From positions 186,001 to 250,000 of the forward strand of contig CAXXSI010000016.1 in assembly GCA_963669285.2 (NCBI GenBank): 64,000 nucleotides of DNA, in the 5' to 3' direction. Under the pieces are notes generated by a model. The model made no database searches and was not told where the DNA came from. It saw only the letters and a list, made by a program, of their open reading frames with translations. Positions 35,099 to 43,867 of this stretch are shown piece after piece (within the stretch, counting starts at the first letter, position 1; each line of letters begins with the position of its first letter). Both the position numbers and the translations under genes were made by a program. The DNA is from JAWKWH01 sp963669285. GTDB lineage: Bacteria > Pseudomonadota > Alphaproteobacteria > Rhizobiales > Rhizobiaceae.

Positions 35099-35527
35099 TC
35101 AAGCCTCCGGGTGGGATTCGATCTCGTCATCGTGGCCGCCAAAACCATGCATGTAAAGCGCCCATTGCAGCCCGATAACCGCTCCCTTGGTTGGGTGCAG
35201 CATGGCCAGTGACATCACGATCGTCACCGGAATCCAGATTGCCAGATGTTGCCACAGCGAAAGCGCCGATGTGGCTTCGACACCCATGAAGGCGCCGACG
35301 ACGATATGTCCGACGACGAGAATGACGAGATATGCGGGCAGGTCATCGGCGCGATGATGGTGAAGCGCCTCGCCGCAATGGCCGCAATGTTCGTTCGACT
35401 TGACGAACGAGGCGAACAATTGCCCTTGGCGACAATTCGGGCATCGGCCGAGAGCGCCGGTTTTTATTGCCCGCCACAAATTTCGTTCCCGCGGCGGGCG
35501 GTGGTCACCATAGACATGTTCGCTCAT
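35099..35527 (-). CDS. DUF983 zinc-ribbon membrane protein
   Basis: 142 aa. The N-terminal zinc ribbon GRCPNCRQGQLF ... CGHCGEAL precedes two membrane helices (LPAYLVILVVGHIVVGAF and LAIWIPVTIVMSLAML). DUF983 has no assigned function and is frequent beside rnr or NUDIX genes in rhizobia. It begins 2 nt after the rnr stop. Confidence 0.9.
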   Translation of the reverse strand: MSEHVYGDHRPPRERNLWRAIKTGALGRCPNCRQGQLFASFVKSNEHCGHCGEALHHHRADDLPAYLVILVVGHIVVGAFMGVEATSALSLWQHLAIWIPVTIVMSLAMLHPTKGAVIGLQWALYMHGFGGHDDEIESHPEA

Positions 35528-35529
35528 CG

Positions 35530-37812
35530 TTATCTCCGTTTGCGCGGACCCGCTCTGCCGCGCGATCTTGCACCCTTGCGACCGGTCTTGCCCTTGTGAA
35601 ACGAGCGTACGGATGCCGGCATTGGCAGCGGTTCGCTCAACATCTCAAATCGCATCGATCCTGCCAATGGCTGGGCTTCGACAAGCCGGACCTCGACCGC
35701 GTCGCCAAGCCTGAAACCTTTGCCGGTTCGCTCGCCGGATAGCGCGCGGGATGTTTCATCGAACAGATAATAATCATCACCCAATGTGGATATGGGTATG
35801 AACCCGTCTGCGCCAATTTGTAACAATTGCACAAACAGACCGGCCTTGGTCACGCCGGATATGCGTCCCTGGAATTCGTCTCCGATACGGGTCGACAGGT
35901 GAGCGGCGATCAAGCGATCGACGGTGTCACGCTCGGCTGCCATGGCCCGGCGTTCGGCTGCGGATATCAGGCCTGAAACCTCTTCCAGCACCTGCTCGTC
36001 GCTGGTGCGCAGACCATCCTTGCCCAATCCCAATGCCGCGATCAGCGCGCGATGAACAATCAGGTCGGCGTAGCGCCGGATCGGCGAGGTGAAATGGGCA
36101 TATCTGCGCAGGTTGAGCCCGAAATGGCCGATATTGCCAGTCGAATACTCCGCCTGGCTTTGCGACCGCAGAACCACTTCGTTGACCAGTTGCTCATGGT
36201 CTTTGCCGACGACCCGCGACAATATCGTGTTGAATTGTGACGGCCGCATTTGCGAACCGCGGGCAAGCGACTGGCCGATGGTTTTCAGGAAGTCGCGCAA
36301 AGCCTCCTGTTTTGCCAGAGACGGTGCGTCATGAATACGATAGATCAGCGCCTGGCGTTTGGCCTCAAGCGTTTCGGCGGCGGCCACATTGGCCTGGATC
36401 ATGAATTCCTCGATCAGCTTATGGGCATCCAGCCGGTCGGGTACGATGATGCGGTCGACGGTGCCGTCTTTCTTAAGCAGAATCTTGCGTTCCGGCAGAT
36501 CGAGCTCGAGTGGTTCGCGCGCTTTGCGACCGCGTTTCAATGCGCCATAGGCCTGCCAAAGCGGATCGAGGATCGTCTGCAGCAGTTCTGCTGTCTTTTC
36601 ATCCGCAGCGCCATCGATGGCGCCTTGAGCCTGAACATACGACAGGCGCGCCTTAGAGCGCATGATAATCCGGTGGAATGTATGCCGCAATTTGCGGCCA
36701 TCGGCAGAAAACGCCATGCGAACCGCAAGTGCCGGACGGTCCTCGTTCTCGCGTAGCGAGCACAAGTCGTTCGATATGCGCTCCGGCAGCATCGGCACCA
36801 CGCGGTCGGGAAAATAGACGGAATTGCCGCGTTTCAACGCCTCTTGATCAAGCGCGCTTCCGGGCCGGACATAGGTGGCGACATCGGCGATTGCGACAAC
36901 GGTAATCACGCCACCGGGATTTTGTTCATCGTTGTCCGGTTCAGCGTAGACGGCATCATCATGATCTTTCGCGTCGGCCGGATCGATGGTGATTAGCGGC
37001 AGATTGCGCCAGTCTTCGCGGCCTGAAGGGTCGAAAGGTTTGATCCCGTCGGTCTCCGCGAGAGCCTTGGCGGGGAAAATGTGCGGAATGTCGTGTGCGT
37101 GCAGCGCGATCATCGACACCGATTTTTCGCTGTCCAGCGAACCGATCACCGTCAGCACCTTGCCTTTCGGTGGTCCATAGTGGCGCAATCGCACGGGCGC
37201 CGCCTCGACAAGGTCGCCCGGCTTGGCCGAGCCGAGGAACTCGTCGTCAATGATCAATTCCGGCTGCTTGCGCTCGACCGGCTCGAGCCGGTGGCCGCCA
37301 TCCTCGGTCAGGCGAATGACGCCGAGCGCGGCTTCGCGGCGCTTTTCGAGGACCTTCATGATGCGGGCGGTGTGGGACGGGCCAGCCGGATCATCACCGG
37401 GAAACGTGCGGGCCAGAATGCGCTGCCCGACACCGGGAATTGCGCCCTTGTGGCCGCGGCCGATCTTGACTTCGACAACAGGTGCATCGTCGTCGGGCCA
37501 TTCGGACGGGCGAGCCAACAGGCCGCCATCGTCATCGCGTCCGAAAATGTCGAGAACGGTGACGTGGGGCAGGGCGCCCGGTCTGATCAGCCGTTTGCGC
37601 CGTTTCTCGATGAGCCCCTCGTCCTGGAGCTCCCGCAGCATGATTTTCAGTTTGATGCGGGCATCGCCCTTGACGGCAAATGCTTTGGCGATATCGCGTT
37701 TCGAGGCGCGATCGGGATTGTCGGCGACGAAACGCAATATCTCGTCGCGTGTCGGCAAGTGGCGCGGCTTGGCACGGCCTGATTTTCTGGATTTTGATAA
37801 ACGGCGTGCCAA
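35530..37812 (-). CDS. rnr: Ribonuclease R
   Basis: 760-aa processive 3'-5' exoribonuclease. A basic N-terminal helix-turn-helix (MARRLSKSRKSGRAKPRH) and cold-shock domains precede the RNB core, with the catalytic acids in ITIDPADAKDHDDAVYAE; a C-terminal S1 domain (GRISGVTKAGLFVQL) and a basic tail follow. The start is TTG, directly abutting the topA stop (TGA|TTG), so expression depends on topA translation. Confidence 0.95.
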   Translation of the reverse strand: MARRLSKSRKSGRAKPRHLPTRDEILRFVADNPDRASKRDIAKAFAVKGDARIKLKIMLRELQDEGLIEKRRKRLIRPGALPHVTVLDIFGRDDDGGLLARPSEWPDDDAPVVEVKIGRGHKGAIPGVGQRILARTFPGDDPAGPSHTARIMKVLEKRREAALGVIRLTEDGGHRLEPVERKQPELIIDDEFLGSAKPGDLVEAAPVRLRHYGPPKGKVLTVIGSLDSEKSVSMIALHAHDIPHIFPAKALAETDGIKPFDPSGREDWRNLPLITIDPADAKDHDDAVYAEPDNDEQNPGGVITVVAIADVATYVRPGSALDQEALKRGNSVYFPDRVVPMLPERISNDLCSLRENEDRPALAVRMAFSADGRKLRHTFHRIIMRSKARLSYVQAQGAIDGAADEKTAELLQTILDPLWQAYGALKRGRKAREPLELDLPERKILLKKDGTVDRIIVPDRLDAHKLIEEFMIQANVAAAETLEAKRQALIYRIHDAPSLAKQEALRDFLKTIGQSLARGSQMRPSQFNTILSRVVGKDHEQLVNEVVLRSQSQAEYSTGNIGHFGLNLRRYAHFTSPIRRYADLIVHRALIAALGLGKDGLRTSDEQVLEEVSGLISAAERRAMAAERDTVDRLIAAHLSTRIGDEFQGRISGVTKAGLFVQLLQIGADGFIPISTLGDDYYLFDETSRALSGERTGKGFRLGDAVEVRLVEAQPLAGSMRFEMLSEPLPMPASVRSFHKGKTGRKGARSRGRAGPRKRR

Positions 37813-40371
37813 TCAGTCCGCCTTCGCCTTCTTTGTCGCCTTCTTGCGTCTGGCAGGCTTTTTGCCGCCCTTCGCGGCCTTGGCGGCAATTAATTCCAAA
37901 GCCTCTTCCAGCGTCACGGTGGTCGGTTCCTTGCCCTTGGGCAGCGTGGCGTTGATCTTGCCGAAATTGACATATGGCCCATAGCGTCCGTCGCGAACCG
38001 TGACTTTGCCACCGCCATCAGGATGGTCGCCAAGGTCTTTGAGTGCCGCGGCCTGTGTCCTGCCGCGTCCCGGCCCCTTGGCCTTCTTTTCAGCGATGAC
38101 CGTCACGGCACGATTGATGCCGATCGAAAACACCTCCTCCGGCGTTTCCAGGTTGGCGTAGGTGCCGTCGTGAAGCACGAACGGTCCGTAGCGGCCGATT
38201 CCGGCTGAAATCATCTTGCCGGTCTCCGGGTGCGGGCCAATGTCGCGCGGTAGCGACAGCAGCGCCAAAGCCTTTTCATGGTCGATGTCATCGGGCGACC
38301 ATCCCTTGGGCAAACCGGTGCGCTTGGCCTCCTTGCCGTCACCGCGCTGCACATAGGGACCGAACCGCCCGCTCTTCAGCGTAATCTCTTCTGATGTGTA
38401 GGGATCGGCGCCCAGTACGCGATCGCTGCCGTTGCCATTCGAACCCTCGCCGCTTTCGCCAAGCTGGCGGGTAAATCCGCAATCTGGGTAGTTCGAGCAG
38501 CCGATAAATGCGCCGTAGCGGCTGAGTTTGAGCGACAGGTTGCCGTTGCCGCAGCGCGGACAGATGCGCGGGTCCTTGCCGTCTTCGCGTTCGGGAAACA
38601 CGAGCGGCGCCAGGTCCTCGTTCAGCGTGTTGAGAACTTCCGTGACGCGCAGATCCTTGATTTCGCCAAGCGCGTTTGAAAACTCCTTCCAGAAATCCCT
38701 GAGAACCTCTTTCCAGGCGAGTTTACCGTCGGAGATGCGGTCGAGCTTTTCTTCCAGCGCGGCGGTGAAATCGTACTCGACATATCGGTCGAAAAAACCT
38801 TCCAGGAAGGTGATCACGAGCCGGCCCTTGGCTTCCGGTATCAGCTTGCGTTTTTCGATCCGGACATATTCGCGGTCTTCGAGCGTTTTGAGCGTCGCTG
38901 CATATGTCGATGGCCGGCCGATGCCGAGCTCCTCCATCTTCTTGATCAGCGAAGCTTCGGAATAGCGCGGTGGCGGTTCGGTTGTGTGTTTGGTCGCATC
39001 AATCGCCTTACGCTCAAGCGTCTCGCCATTGCGGATTTCTGGCAGGCGCTTGTCGTCTCCGTCACCGTTCTCCTCTGCCTGATCGGTATAGGCGGCGATA
39101 AATCCGTCAAACCGGATGACCGATCCGTTGGCCCGTAACTTGGCTGCTTGGCTGCCGTTGGTCGCGTCAATATCTACGGTCGTTCGTTCGATTTCGGCTG
39201 CCGCCATCTGACTGGCGATCGCCCGTTTCCAGATGATCTCGTAGAGTTTCGCCTGGTCGGAATCGAGATACTGACGCAACTCATCGGGGCTGCGGGTGAA
39301 CTCGGTCGGTCGGATCGCTTCATGCGCTTCCTGCGCGTTCTTGGCCTTGGCGGTGTAAAATCGCGCTTTTTCGGGAAGGTATTTTTCACCGAATCCGGCT
39401 GCAATAGCGTTGCGCGCCGCATCGAGGGCTTCCGGCGCCATCTGCACGCCGTCGGTACGCATGTAGGTGATCAGGCCGGTAGTCTCTCCGCCGATATCGA
39501 TGCCTTCATACAGCCGCTGCGCAACTTGCATGGTGCGCGAAGCGGAAAAGCCCAAACGGGATGAGGCTGCCTGCTGCAGTGTCGACGTGGTGAAGGGCGG
39601 GGCGGGATTGCGCTTGGTCGGTTTTGCTTCCACCGAAGCAACCGTAAATGCCGCGCCGTCCAGCATCGATTTGATGTCGTCGGCCTGTTCCTGACTGGAA
39701 ATATCGAGCTTTTGCAGTTTCTTTCCGTCGAATGCGGTCAATCGCGCTTCGAATTCGTCCTGACGCGGCGTCGTCAACCTGGCTGCAATCTGCCAATAAT
39801 CCTCGCGGATGAACCGCTCAATCTCCGCTTCGCGATCGCAAACCAGCCGCAGCGCCACCGATTGTACGCGACCGGCCGATCTTGCGCCGGGCAATTTGCG
39901 CCAAAGCACTGGTGAGAGATTGAAGCCGACAAGATAATCAAGCGCCCGCCGCGCCAGATAGGCCTCGACAAGCGCCGTATCGATATCGCGGGGATTGGCG
40001 ATCGCGTCGAGGACCGCCTTCTTGGTGATGGCGTTGAAAACAACCCGGCGAACGGGTTTGTCCTTCAGCGCGCGTTTCTGTCTGAGCACTTCCAGAACAT
40101 GCCAGGAAATCGCTTCGCCTTCGCGATCCGGATCAGTCGCGAGAATCAGGCCGTCGGAGTCACGAACCGCCTTTGCAATCTCGGTCAGACGCTTTGACGA
40201 TGGACCGTCGGTGGTCCATGTCATCTCGAAATCCTCATCGGGCTTGACCGAACCATCCTTCGCCGGCAGATCGCGCACATGCCCGAACGAGGCGAGAACC
40301 TTATAGTCTTGCCCAAGGTACTTGTTGATTGTTTTTGCCTTGGCCGGCGATTCGACGACGACAACATCCAT
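37813..40371 (-). CDS. topA: DNA topoisomerase I
   Basis: 852-aa type IA topoisomerase. The Toprim domain begins MDVVVVESPAKAKTINKYLG; the active-site Tyr is in GLITYMRTDGVQ; a C-terminal zinc ribbon (CPRCGNGNLSLKLSRYGAFIG) and repeated topoisomerase ribbons (SGRFGPYVQ, GRYGPFVL, GRYGPYV) end in a lysine-rich tail. ATG 40371 is the family start; a GTG 21 nt upstream is also open. Confidence 0.97.
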   Translation of the reverse strand: MDVVVVESPAKAKTINKYLGQDYKVLASFGHVRDLPAKDGSVKPDEDFEMTWTTDGPSSKRLTEIAKAVRDSDGLILATDPDREGEAISWHVLEVLRQKRALKDKPVRRVVFNAITKKAVLDAIANPRDIDTALVEAYLARRALDYLVGFNLSPVLWRKLPGARSAGRVQSVALRLVCDREAEIERFIREDYWQIAARLTTPRQDEFEARLTAFDGKKLQKLDISSQEQADDIKSMLDGAAFTVASVEAKPTKRNPAPPFTTSTLQQAASSRLGFSASRTMQVAQRLYEGIDIGGETTGLITYMRTDGVQMAPEALDAARNAIAAGFGEKYLPEKARFYTAKAKNAQEAHEAIRPTEFTRSPDELRQYLDSDQAKLYEIIWKRAIASQMAAAEIERTTVDIDATNGSQAAKLRANGSVIRFDGFIAAYTDQAEENGDGDDKRLPEIRNGETLERKAIDATKHTTEPPPRYSEASLIKKMEELGIGRPSTYAATLKTLEDREYVRIEKRKLIPEAKGRLVITFLEGFFDRYVEYDFTAALEEKLDRISDGKLAWKEVLRDFWKEFSNALGEIKDLRVTEVLNTLNEDLAPLVFPEREDGKDPRICPRCGNGNLSLKLSRYGAFIGCSNYPDCGFTRQLGESGEGSNGNGSDRVLGADPYTSEEITLKSGRFGPYVQRGDGKEAKRTGLPKGWSPDDIDHEKALALLSLPRDIGPHPETGKMISAGIGRYGPFVLHDGTYANLETPEEVFSIGINRAVTVIAEKKAKGPGRGRTQAAALKDLGDHPDGGGKVTVRDGRYGPYVNFGKINATLPKGKEPTTVTLEEALELIAAKAAKGGKKPARRKKATKKAKAD

Positions 40372-40540
40372 GCCGCAAAATTCCCTCGTCACGAAATACG
40401 AGATTCCGTGATTCTCGTTCTTCAGTTCAAAAAATCAGCCCGTCACATGGCTGTGCTTTCCCCGCTGGTCAAGGGGCAAAGGACAAATCGACCAAATGCT
40501 ACTCGCTGCAACCATAGGAAGCTTTTCTTATTTTGTTGCC

Positions 40541-40569
40541 TTTAACGGACGGTTGTGAAATAGTATTAT
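40541..40569 (+). promoter_or_regulatory. Candidate promoter of the 77-aa gene
   Basis: TTTAAC (40541-40546), 17-nt spacer, TATTAT (40564-40569), in an AT-rich island between divergent topA and the small gene. Transcription would begin just before the leader peptide start at 40590. Confidence 0.55.
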
Positions 40570-40589
40570 ACAACTAATAAGGGAGTTCC

Positions 40590-40625
40590 ATGATTGACCA
40601 TATGTGGCACGCTTTGAAACTCTGA
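40590..40625 (+). CDS. 11-aa leader peptide ahead of the 77-aa gene
   Basis: AGGGAG 5 nt before an ATG opens MIDHMWHALKL then TGA; four bases later the ATG of the next gene follows. The downstream gene has no ribosome binding site of its own, so translation by reinitiation through this leader is likely. The peptide is His/Trp-containing but not an obvious attenuator run. No experimental support; inference from signal strength and spacing. Confidence 0.5.
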   Translation: MIDHMWHALKL

Positions 40626-40629
40626 CACC

Positions 40630-40863
40630 ATGGCAATCATCGGGACCGGTAACAAAATAATGTCGAAAAACGCCACTTCACGACGAACCGAAACGCTCGA
40701 TTACCTGCAAACAATGCTCGGGCAACTGCGGACGATGGCCGAGGCAGAGCGTTATGACATGCTCGCATTCCTGATCGAGATGGCGTATATCGAAGCAAGC
40801 GACATCGCCCGCGGTGCGCGCTCTTCAAACATCTCCGACAACAAGCGACACAGCGCCGCCTGA
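40630..40863 (+). CDS. Conserved alphaproteobacterial small protein, 77 aa
   Basis: Core LDYLQTMLGQLRTMAEAERYDMLAFLIEMAYIEASDIARG resembles a conserved family of soluble, helix-rich rhizobial proteins of unknown function. The start at 40630 depends on the leader peptide; an ATG at 40660 (MSKNATS) is an alternative. Its last 39 nt overlap the 3' end of dprA on the opposite strand. Confidence 0.78.
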   Translation: MAIIGTGNKIMSKNATSRRTETLDYLQTMLGQLRTMAEAERYDMLAFLIEMAYIEASDIARGARSSNISDNKRHSAA

Positions 40864-41964
40864 GTGCCGTTCCAGCCTGCCGGCAAGGTCGAGTTCCAGC
40901 AGCACCATGAACACTTGTGCAGGATGCAATCCGGTATGGCGAATGAGTTCGTCCGGCGTCGTGGGAACCGGACCAAGCGCCTCGATCACCCGTTCGCGAT
41001 CGCTGTCTGCCGGTGGAGGGATTGAGGCGAAATCCTCTGGATCGGCAAAATGGTCCGGTTCCGGAATCGAGCGCCCGGTAAGCGGGGCGATTTCATCGAT
41101 AATGTCGGTTACTTTCGTGACCATCACAGCGCCGTCCTTCAACAGTCCGTTGGTGCCGGCGGCCCTGGAATCAAGTGGTGAACCGGGAACCGCAAAAACG
41201 ATTCTCCCCATTTCTGCGGCAAGTCTGGCACTGATGAGGGAACCGGAGCGTTTGGCCGCCTCGACGACGACGAGGCCAAATGACAGGCCGGCGATGAGAC
41301 GGTTGCGGCGTGGAAAGTCTTTCGCACGCGGCTCCCATCCGAACGGCATTTCGGTGATCAGCGCGCCCCCGCGCTTGGCGATGTCACGGTAAAGGGGTTC
41401 GTTTTCCGGCGGGTAGGGCTTGTCGATACCGCCGGCCAGGACGCCGACGGTTCCCGATGCCAGGCCTGCTTCATGTGCCGCCTTGTCGATCCCGCGCGCG
41501 AGCCCGGAAATCACTGCATAACCAGCCTCACCGAGACCGGCGGCAAGCATTTGAGCCATGCGCGCACCCGCTGCGGAGGCATTGCGGGATCCAACAATTG
41601 CCACCGCAGGCAGGTCGAAGACTGCCGGTTCGCCCTTGATCGCGACCAGAGGTGGCGGATTGTCCATATGGGCGAGCAATTTGGGGTATTCGGCCTCGCC
41701 AATTGCGCAAAGCACCGCTCCGAACTTCGCGATACTGGCCAATTCGGCTTCCGCTTCGGACAATTCGGGAATCCGCATCCTGCGTTTGGCGCCCCCGCGC
41801 ATGGAGAGTTCGGGCAACATTTCCAGCGCGCTTTCGGCCGAGCCGAACCGGTTGATCAAATCCCGGAAAGTCGCCGGTCCGACATTGTCGCAGCGAATCA
41901 GCCGCAGCCATTGAAGTCTTTGCCGGTCCGAGAGCCGTGGCGGGCCTTCGGTCGGTCGCTTCAT
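40825..41964 (-). CDS. dprA: DNA-processing protein DprA
   Basis: 379 aa. Has the Rossmann-like DprA core: AIVGSRNASAAGARMA, SGLARGIDKAAHEAGL, GGIDKPYPPENEPLY and FPRRNRLIAGLSFGLVVVEA, plus a C-terminal winged helix. DprA loads RecA on incoming single-stranded DNA during transformation. ATG 41964 overlaps the plsY stop by 4 nt; the frame extends upstream but those residues are inside plsY. Confidence 0.95.
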   Translation of the reverse strand: MKRPTEGPPRLSDRQRLQWLRLIRCDNVGPATFRDLINRFGSAESALEMLPELSMRGGAKRRMRIPELSEAEAELASIAKFGAVLCAIGEAEYPKLLAHMDNPPPLVAIKGEPAVFDLPAVAIVGSRNASAAGARMAQMLAAGLGEAGYAVISGLARGIDKAAHEAGLASGTVGVLAGGIDKPYPPENEPLYRDIAKRGGALITEMPFGWEPRAKDFPRRNRLIAGLSFGLVVVEAAKRSGSLISARLAAEMGRIVFAVPGSPLDSRAAGTNGLLKDGAVMVTKVTDIIDEIAPLTGRSIPEPDHFADPEDFASIPPPADSDRERVIEALGPVPTTPDELIRHTGLHPAQVFMVLLELDLAGRLERHSGGAVSLVVGDV

Positions 41965-42566
41965 TCCCGGGCTCCGATCCGCGTTTCGCTGCCGTTCATG
42001 AGGCGCGAAATATTGGCGCGATGTTTGAAATAGATAATGACGCCCATCAGGGCGAACTGCCATGCAACCAGTTCGTGGCCCAAAAGATAAAGAGCGACCG
42101 GAACTGCGACAACGGCGATGAGCGCGGCCAGCGACGAATATCTGAACAGTGCGGCCGCCATCAGCCAGACAGCACCGAAAACCAGAGCCCCTTGCCAGGC
42201 AAGCCCCAGAAGGACGCCGAGATAGGTGGCTACGCCCTTGCCGCCCCTAAATCCGAGCCAGACCGGATAAAGGTGGCCTAGAAACGCACCGAATCCCGCA
42301 GATGCGGCGACCGGAAGATCGAACCAAGCAAGCCCGACGAGAACCGGAACGGTGCCCTTCAGAGCATCAGCGACCAGTGTCAGCGCCGCCAGCCCCTTGC
42401 TTCCCGTCCGCAGTACATTAGTGGCACCGATATTTCCCGAGCCGATTTTACGCACGTCTCCTTTGCCACCGGCTTTGGCGATCAACAGACCAAAGGGAAT
42501 CGATCCGCAGAAATAGCCGAACAGGAGTGCGAGCAACCCTGTGGCGGAGATGAATGATTCTGTCAT
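41961..42566 (-). CDS. plsY: Glycerol-3-phosphate acyltransferase PlsY
   Basis: 201 aa, about five membrane helices. PlsY signatures are present: GSIPFGLLIAK, GSGNIGATNVLR and GHLYPVWLGFRGGKGVAT. It transfers an acyl group from acyl-phosphate to glycerol-3-phosphate, the first step of phospholipid synthesis. GGGGGGTG precedes the ATG at 42566. It lies between pyrC' and dprA in a tightly spaced run. Confidence 0.95.
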   Translation of the reverse strand: MTESFISATGLLALLFGYFCGSIPFGLLIAKAGGKGDVRKIGSGNIGATNVLRTGSKGLAALTLVADALKGTVPVLVGLAWFDLPVAASAGFGAFLGHLYPVWLGFRGGKGVATYLGVLLGLAWQGALVFGAVWLMAAALFRYSSLAALIAVVAVPVALYLLGHELVAWQFALMGVIIYFKHRANISRLMNGSETRIGARE

Positions 42567-42577
42567 GACACCCCCCG

Positions 42578-43867
42578 TCAATCGGTGGAATATACTGTGC
42601 GTCCGGCAACCAGTGTTTGCAAGACCATACCTTGCAACCGCGCGCCCTCAAAGGCTGTATTTTTTGATCGGGACAGAAGTTTCTTTTCTTCGACGATCCA
42701 TGGCCGATCCAAATCGACGATGATCATGTCGGCAGGGCTTCCCGGTTTCAGCGATCCCGCCTCGAGTCCCAGAAGCCTTGCCGGCGCCGTCGACATCGCC
42801 TCGATCAACCGCGGCAAGGAAACATCCTTGTTGTGAAACAAGCGCAGCGCGACCGCCAATAACGTTTCCAGCCCGATTGCGCCATCGGCGGCATCGGCAA
42901 ATGGCAGGCGTTTGGTGTCGACATCCTGCGGATCGTGAGAGGATACGATGATATCGATGGTGCCGTCCTTCAGTGCCTCGATCATCGCAATTCTATCTTC
43001 CTCGGCGCGCAGAGGCGGCGACATCCGGAAGAAGGTGCGGTATTCCCCGATATCGTTTTCGTTCAACGACAGGTGGTTGATGGAAACCCCTGCGGAGATG
43101 TTGTCAGCGGCAGGTTTAACGCGGGCGATCGCGTCAGCCGCCATGGCTGTCGACAATTTGGCGGCGTGATAGCGCCCGCCGGTCAACCGTGCCAGCGCAA
43201 GATCCCGCTCCAGGGGGATCAGTTCGGCTTCGCGCGGGATGCCCGGCAATCCAAGCCAGCTGGCAAACAATCCTTCATTCATGACACCGGAAGCGCCCAG
43301 GTCGTGATCCTGCGTCTCGAGGGCGACGACCGCGCCCAGATCGTGTGCGTAGGTGAGCGCGCGGCGCATGACCAGCGCGTTGTTCAACGTGTTTCTTCCA
43401 TCCGTAAACATAACCGCACCGGCCTCGCGCATGAGCCCAAACTCGGTCATCTCGGCGCCCTTCAGCCCCTTGGTGATGGCGGCCGAAGGGTGGATATTGA
43501 CGATCGCCGTTTCGCGTGCCGTCCTCAACACGAACTCGACCAGGGCGACATCGTCAATGACCGGACTGGTATCCGGCATCATCACCAGCGACGTCACGCC
43601 TCCTGCCGCGGCGGCCCTGGATGCCGAGGCAATCGTTTCGCGGTGCTCGTTGCCCGGTTCGCCGATATGGACACGGGCATCCACCAGGCCGGGTGCGATC
43701 AACAGGCCGGAACAATCGATCCGTTCGGCTCCGTCCGGTATCCCGTTGTTGAGTGCATCGGCACCGGCAGCCACAATACGTCCCTTGTCGATGATGACGG
43801 TTCCGGTTTCGTCGATGCCGCGCGAGGGATCGACGATACGGGCCTTTTCGAATACCCGGGCGGTCAT
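42578..43867 (-). CDS. pyrC: Dihydroorotase-like protein PyrC', probably non-catalytic
   Basis: 429-aa amidohydrolase fold. The canonical metal motif HxH of dihydroorotase (usually DxHxHxR) reads Asp63-Ala-Arg65-Val-His67, and the late TDHAPH motif reads SSHDPQ, so key metal and substrate ligands are missing. In several bacteria such a PyrC' is a structural partner required for aspartate transcarbamoylase; the 4-nt overlap with pyrB fits that role. A catalytic dihydroorotase should then be encoded elsewhere. Confidence 0.88.
   Translation of the reverse strand: MTARVFEKARIVDPSRGIDETGTVIIDKGRIVAAGADALNNGIPDGAERIDCSGLLIAPGLVDARVHIGEPGNEHRETIASASRAAAAGGVTSLVMMPDTSPVIDDVALVEFVLRTARETAIVNIHPSAAITKGLKGAEMTEFGLMREAGAVMFTDGRNTLNNALVMRRALTYAHDLGAVVALETQDHDLGASGVMNEGLFASWLGLPGIPREAELIPLERDLALARLTGGRYHAAKLSTAMAADAIARVKPAADNISAGVSINHLSLNENDIGEYRTFFRMSPPLRAEEDRIAMIEALKDGTIDIIVSSHDPQDVDTKRLPFADAADGAIGLETLLAVALRLFHNKDVSLPRLIEAMSTAPARLLGLEAGSLKPGSPADMIIVDLDRPWIVEEKKLLSRSKNTAFEGARLQGMVLQTLVAGRTVYSTD

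Noticed and set aside
40285..40299. GAAC-N7-GAAC match resembling a LexA box
   Set aside because: It lies about 75-90 nt inside the topA coding sequence in a conserved segment, not in a promoter, so it is probably a coding coincidence.
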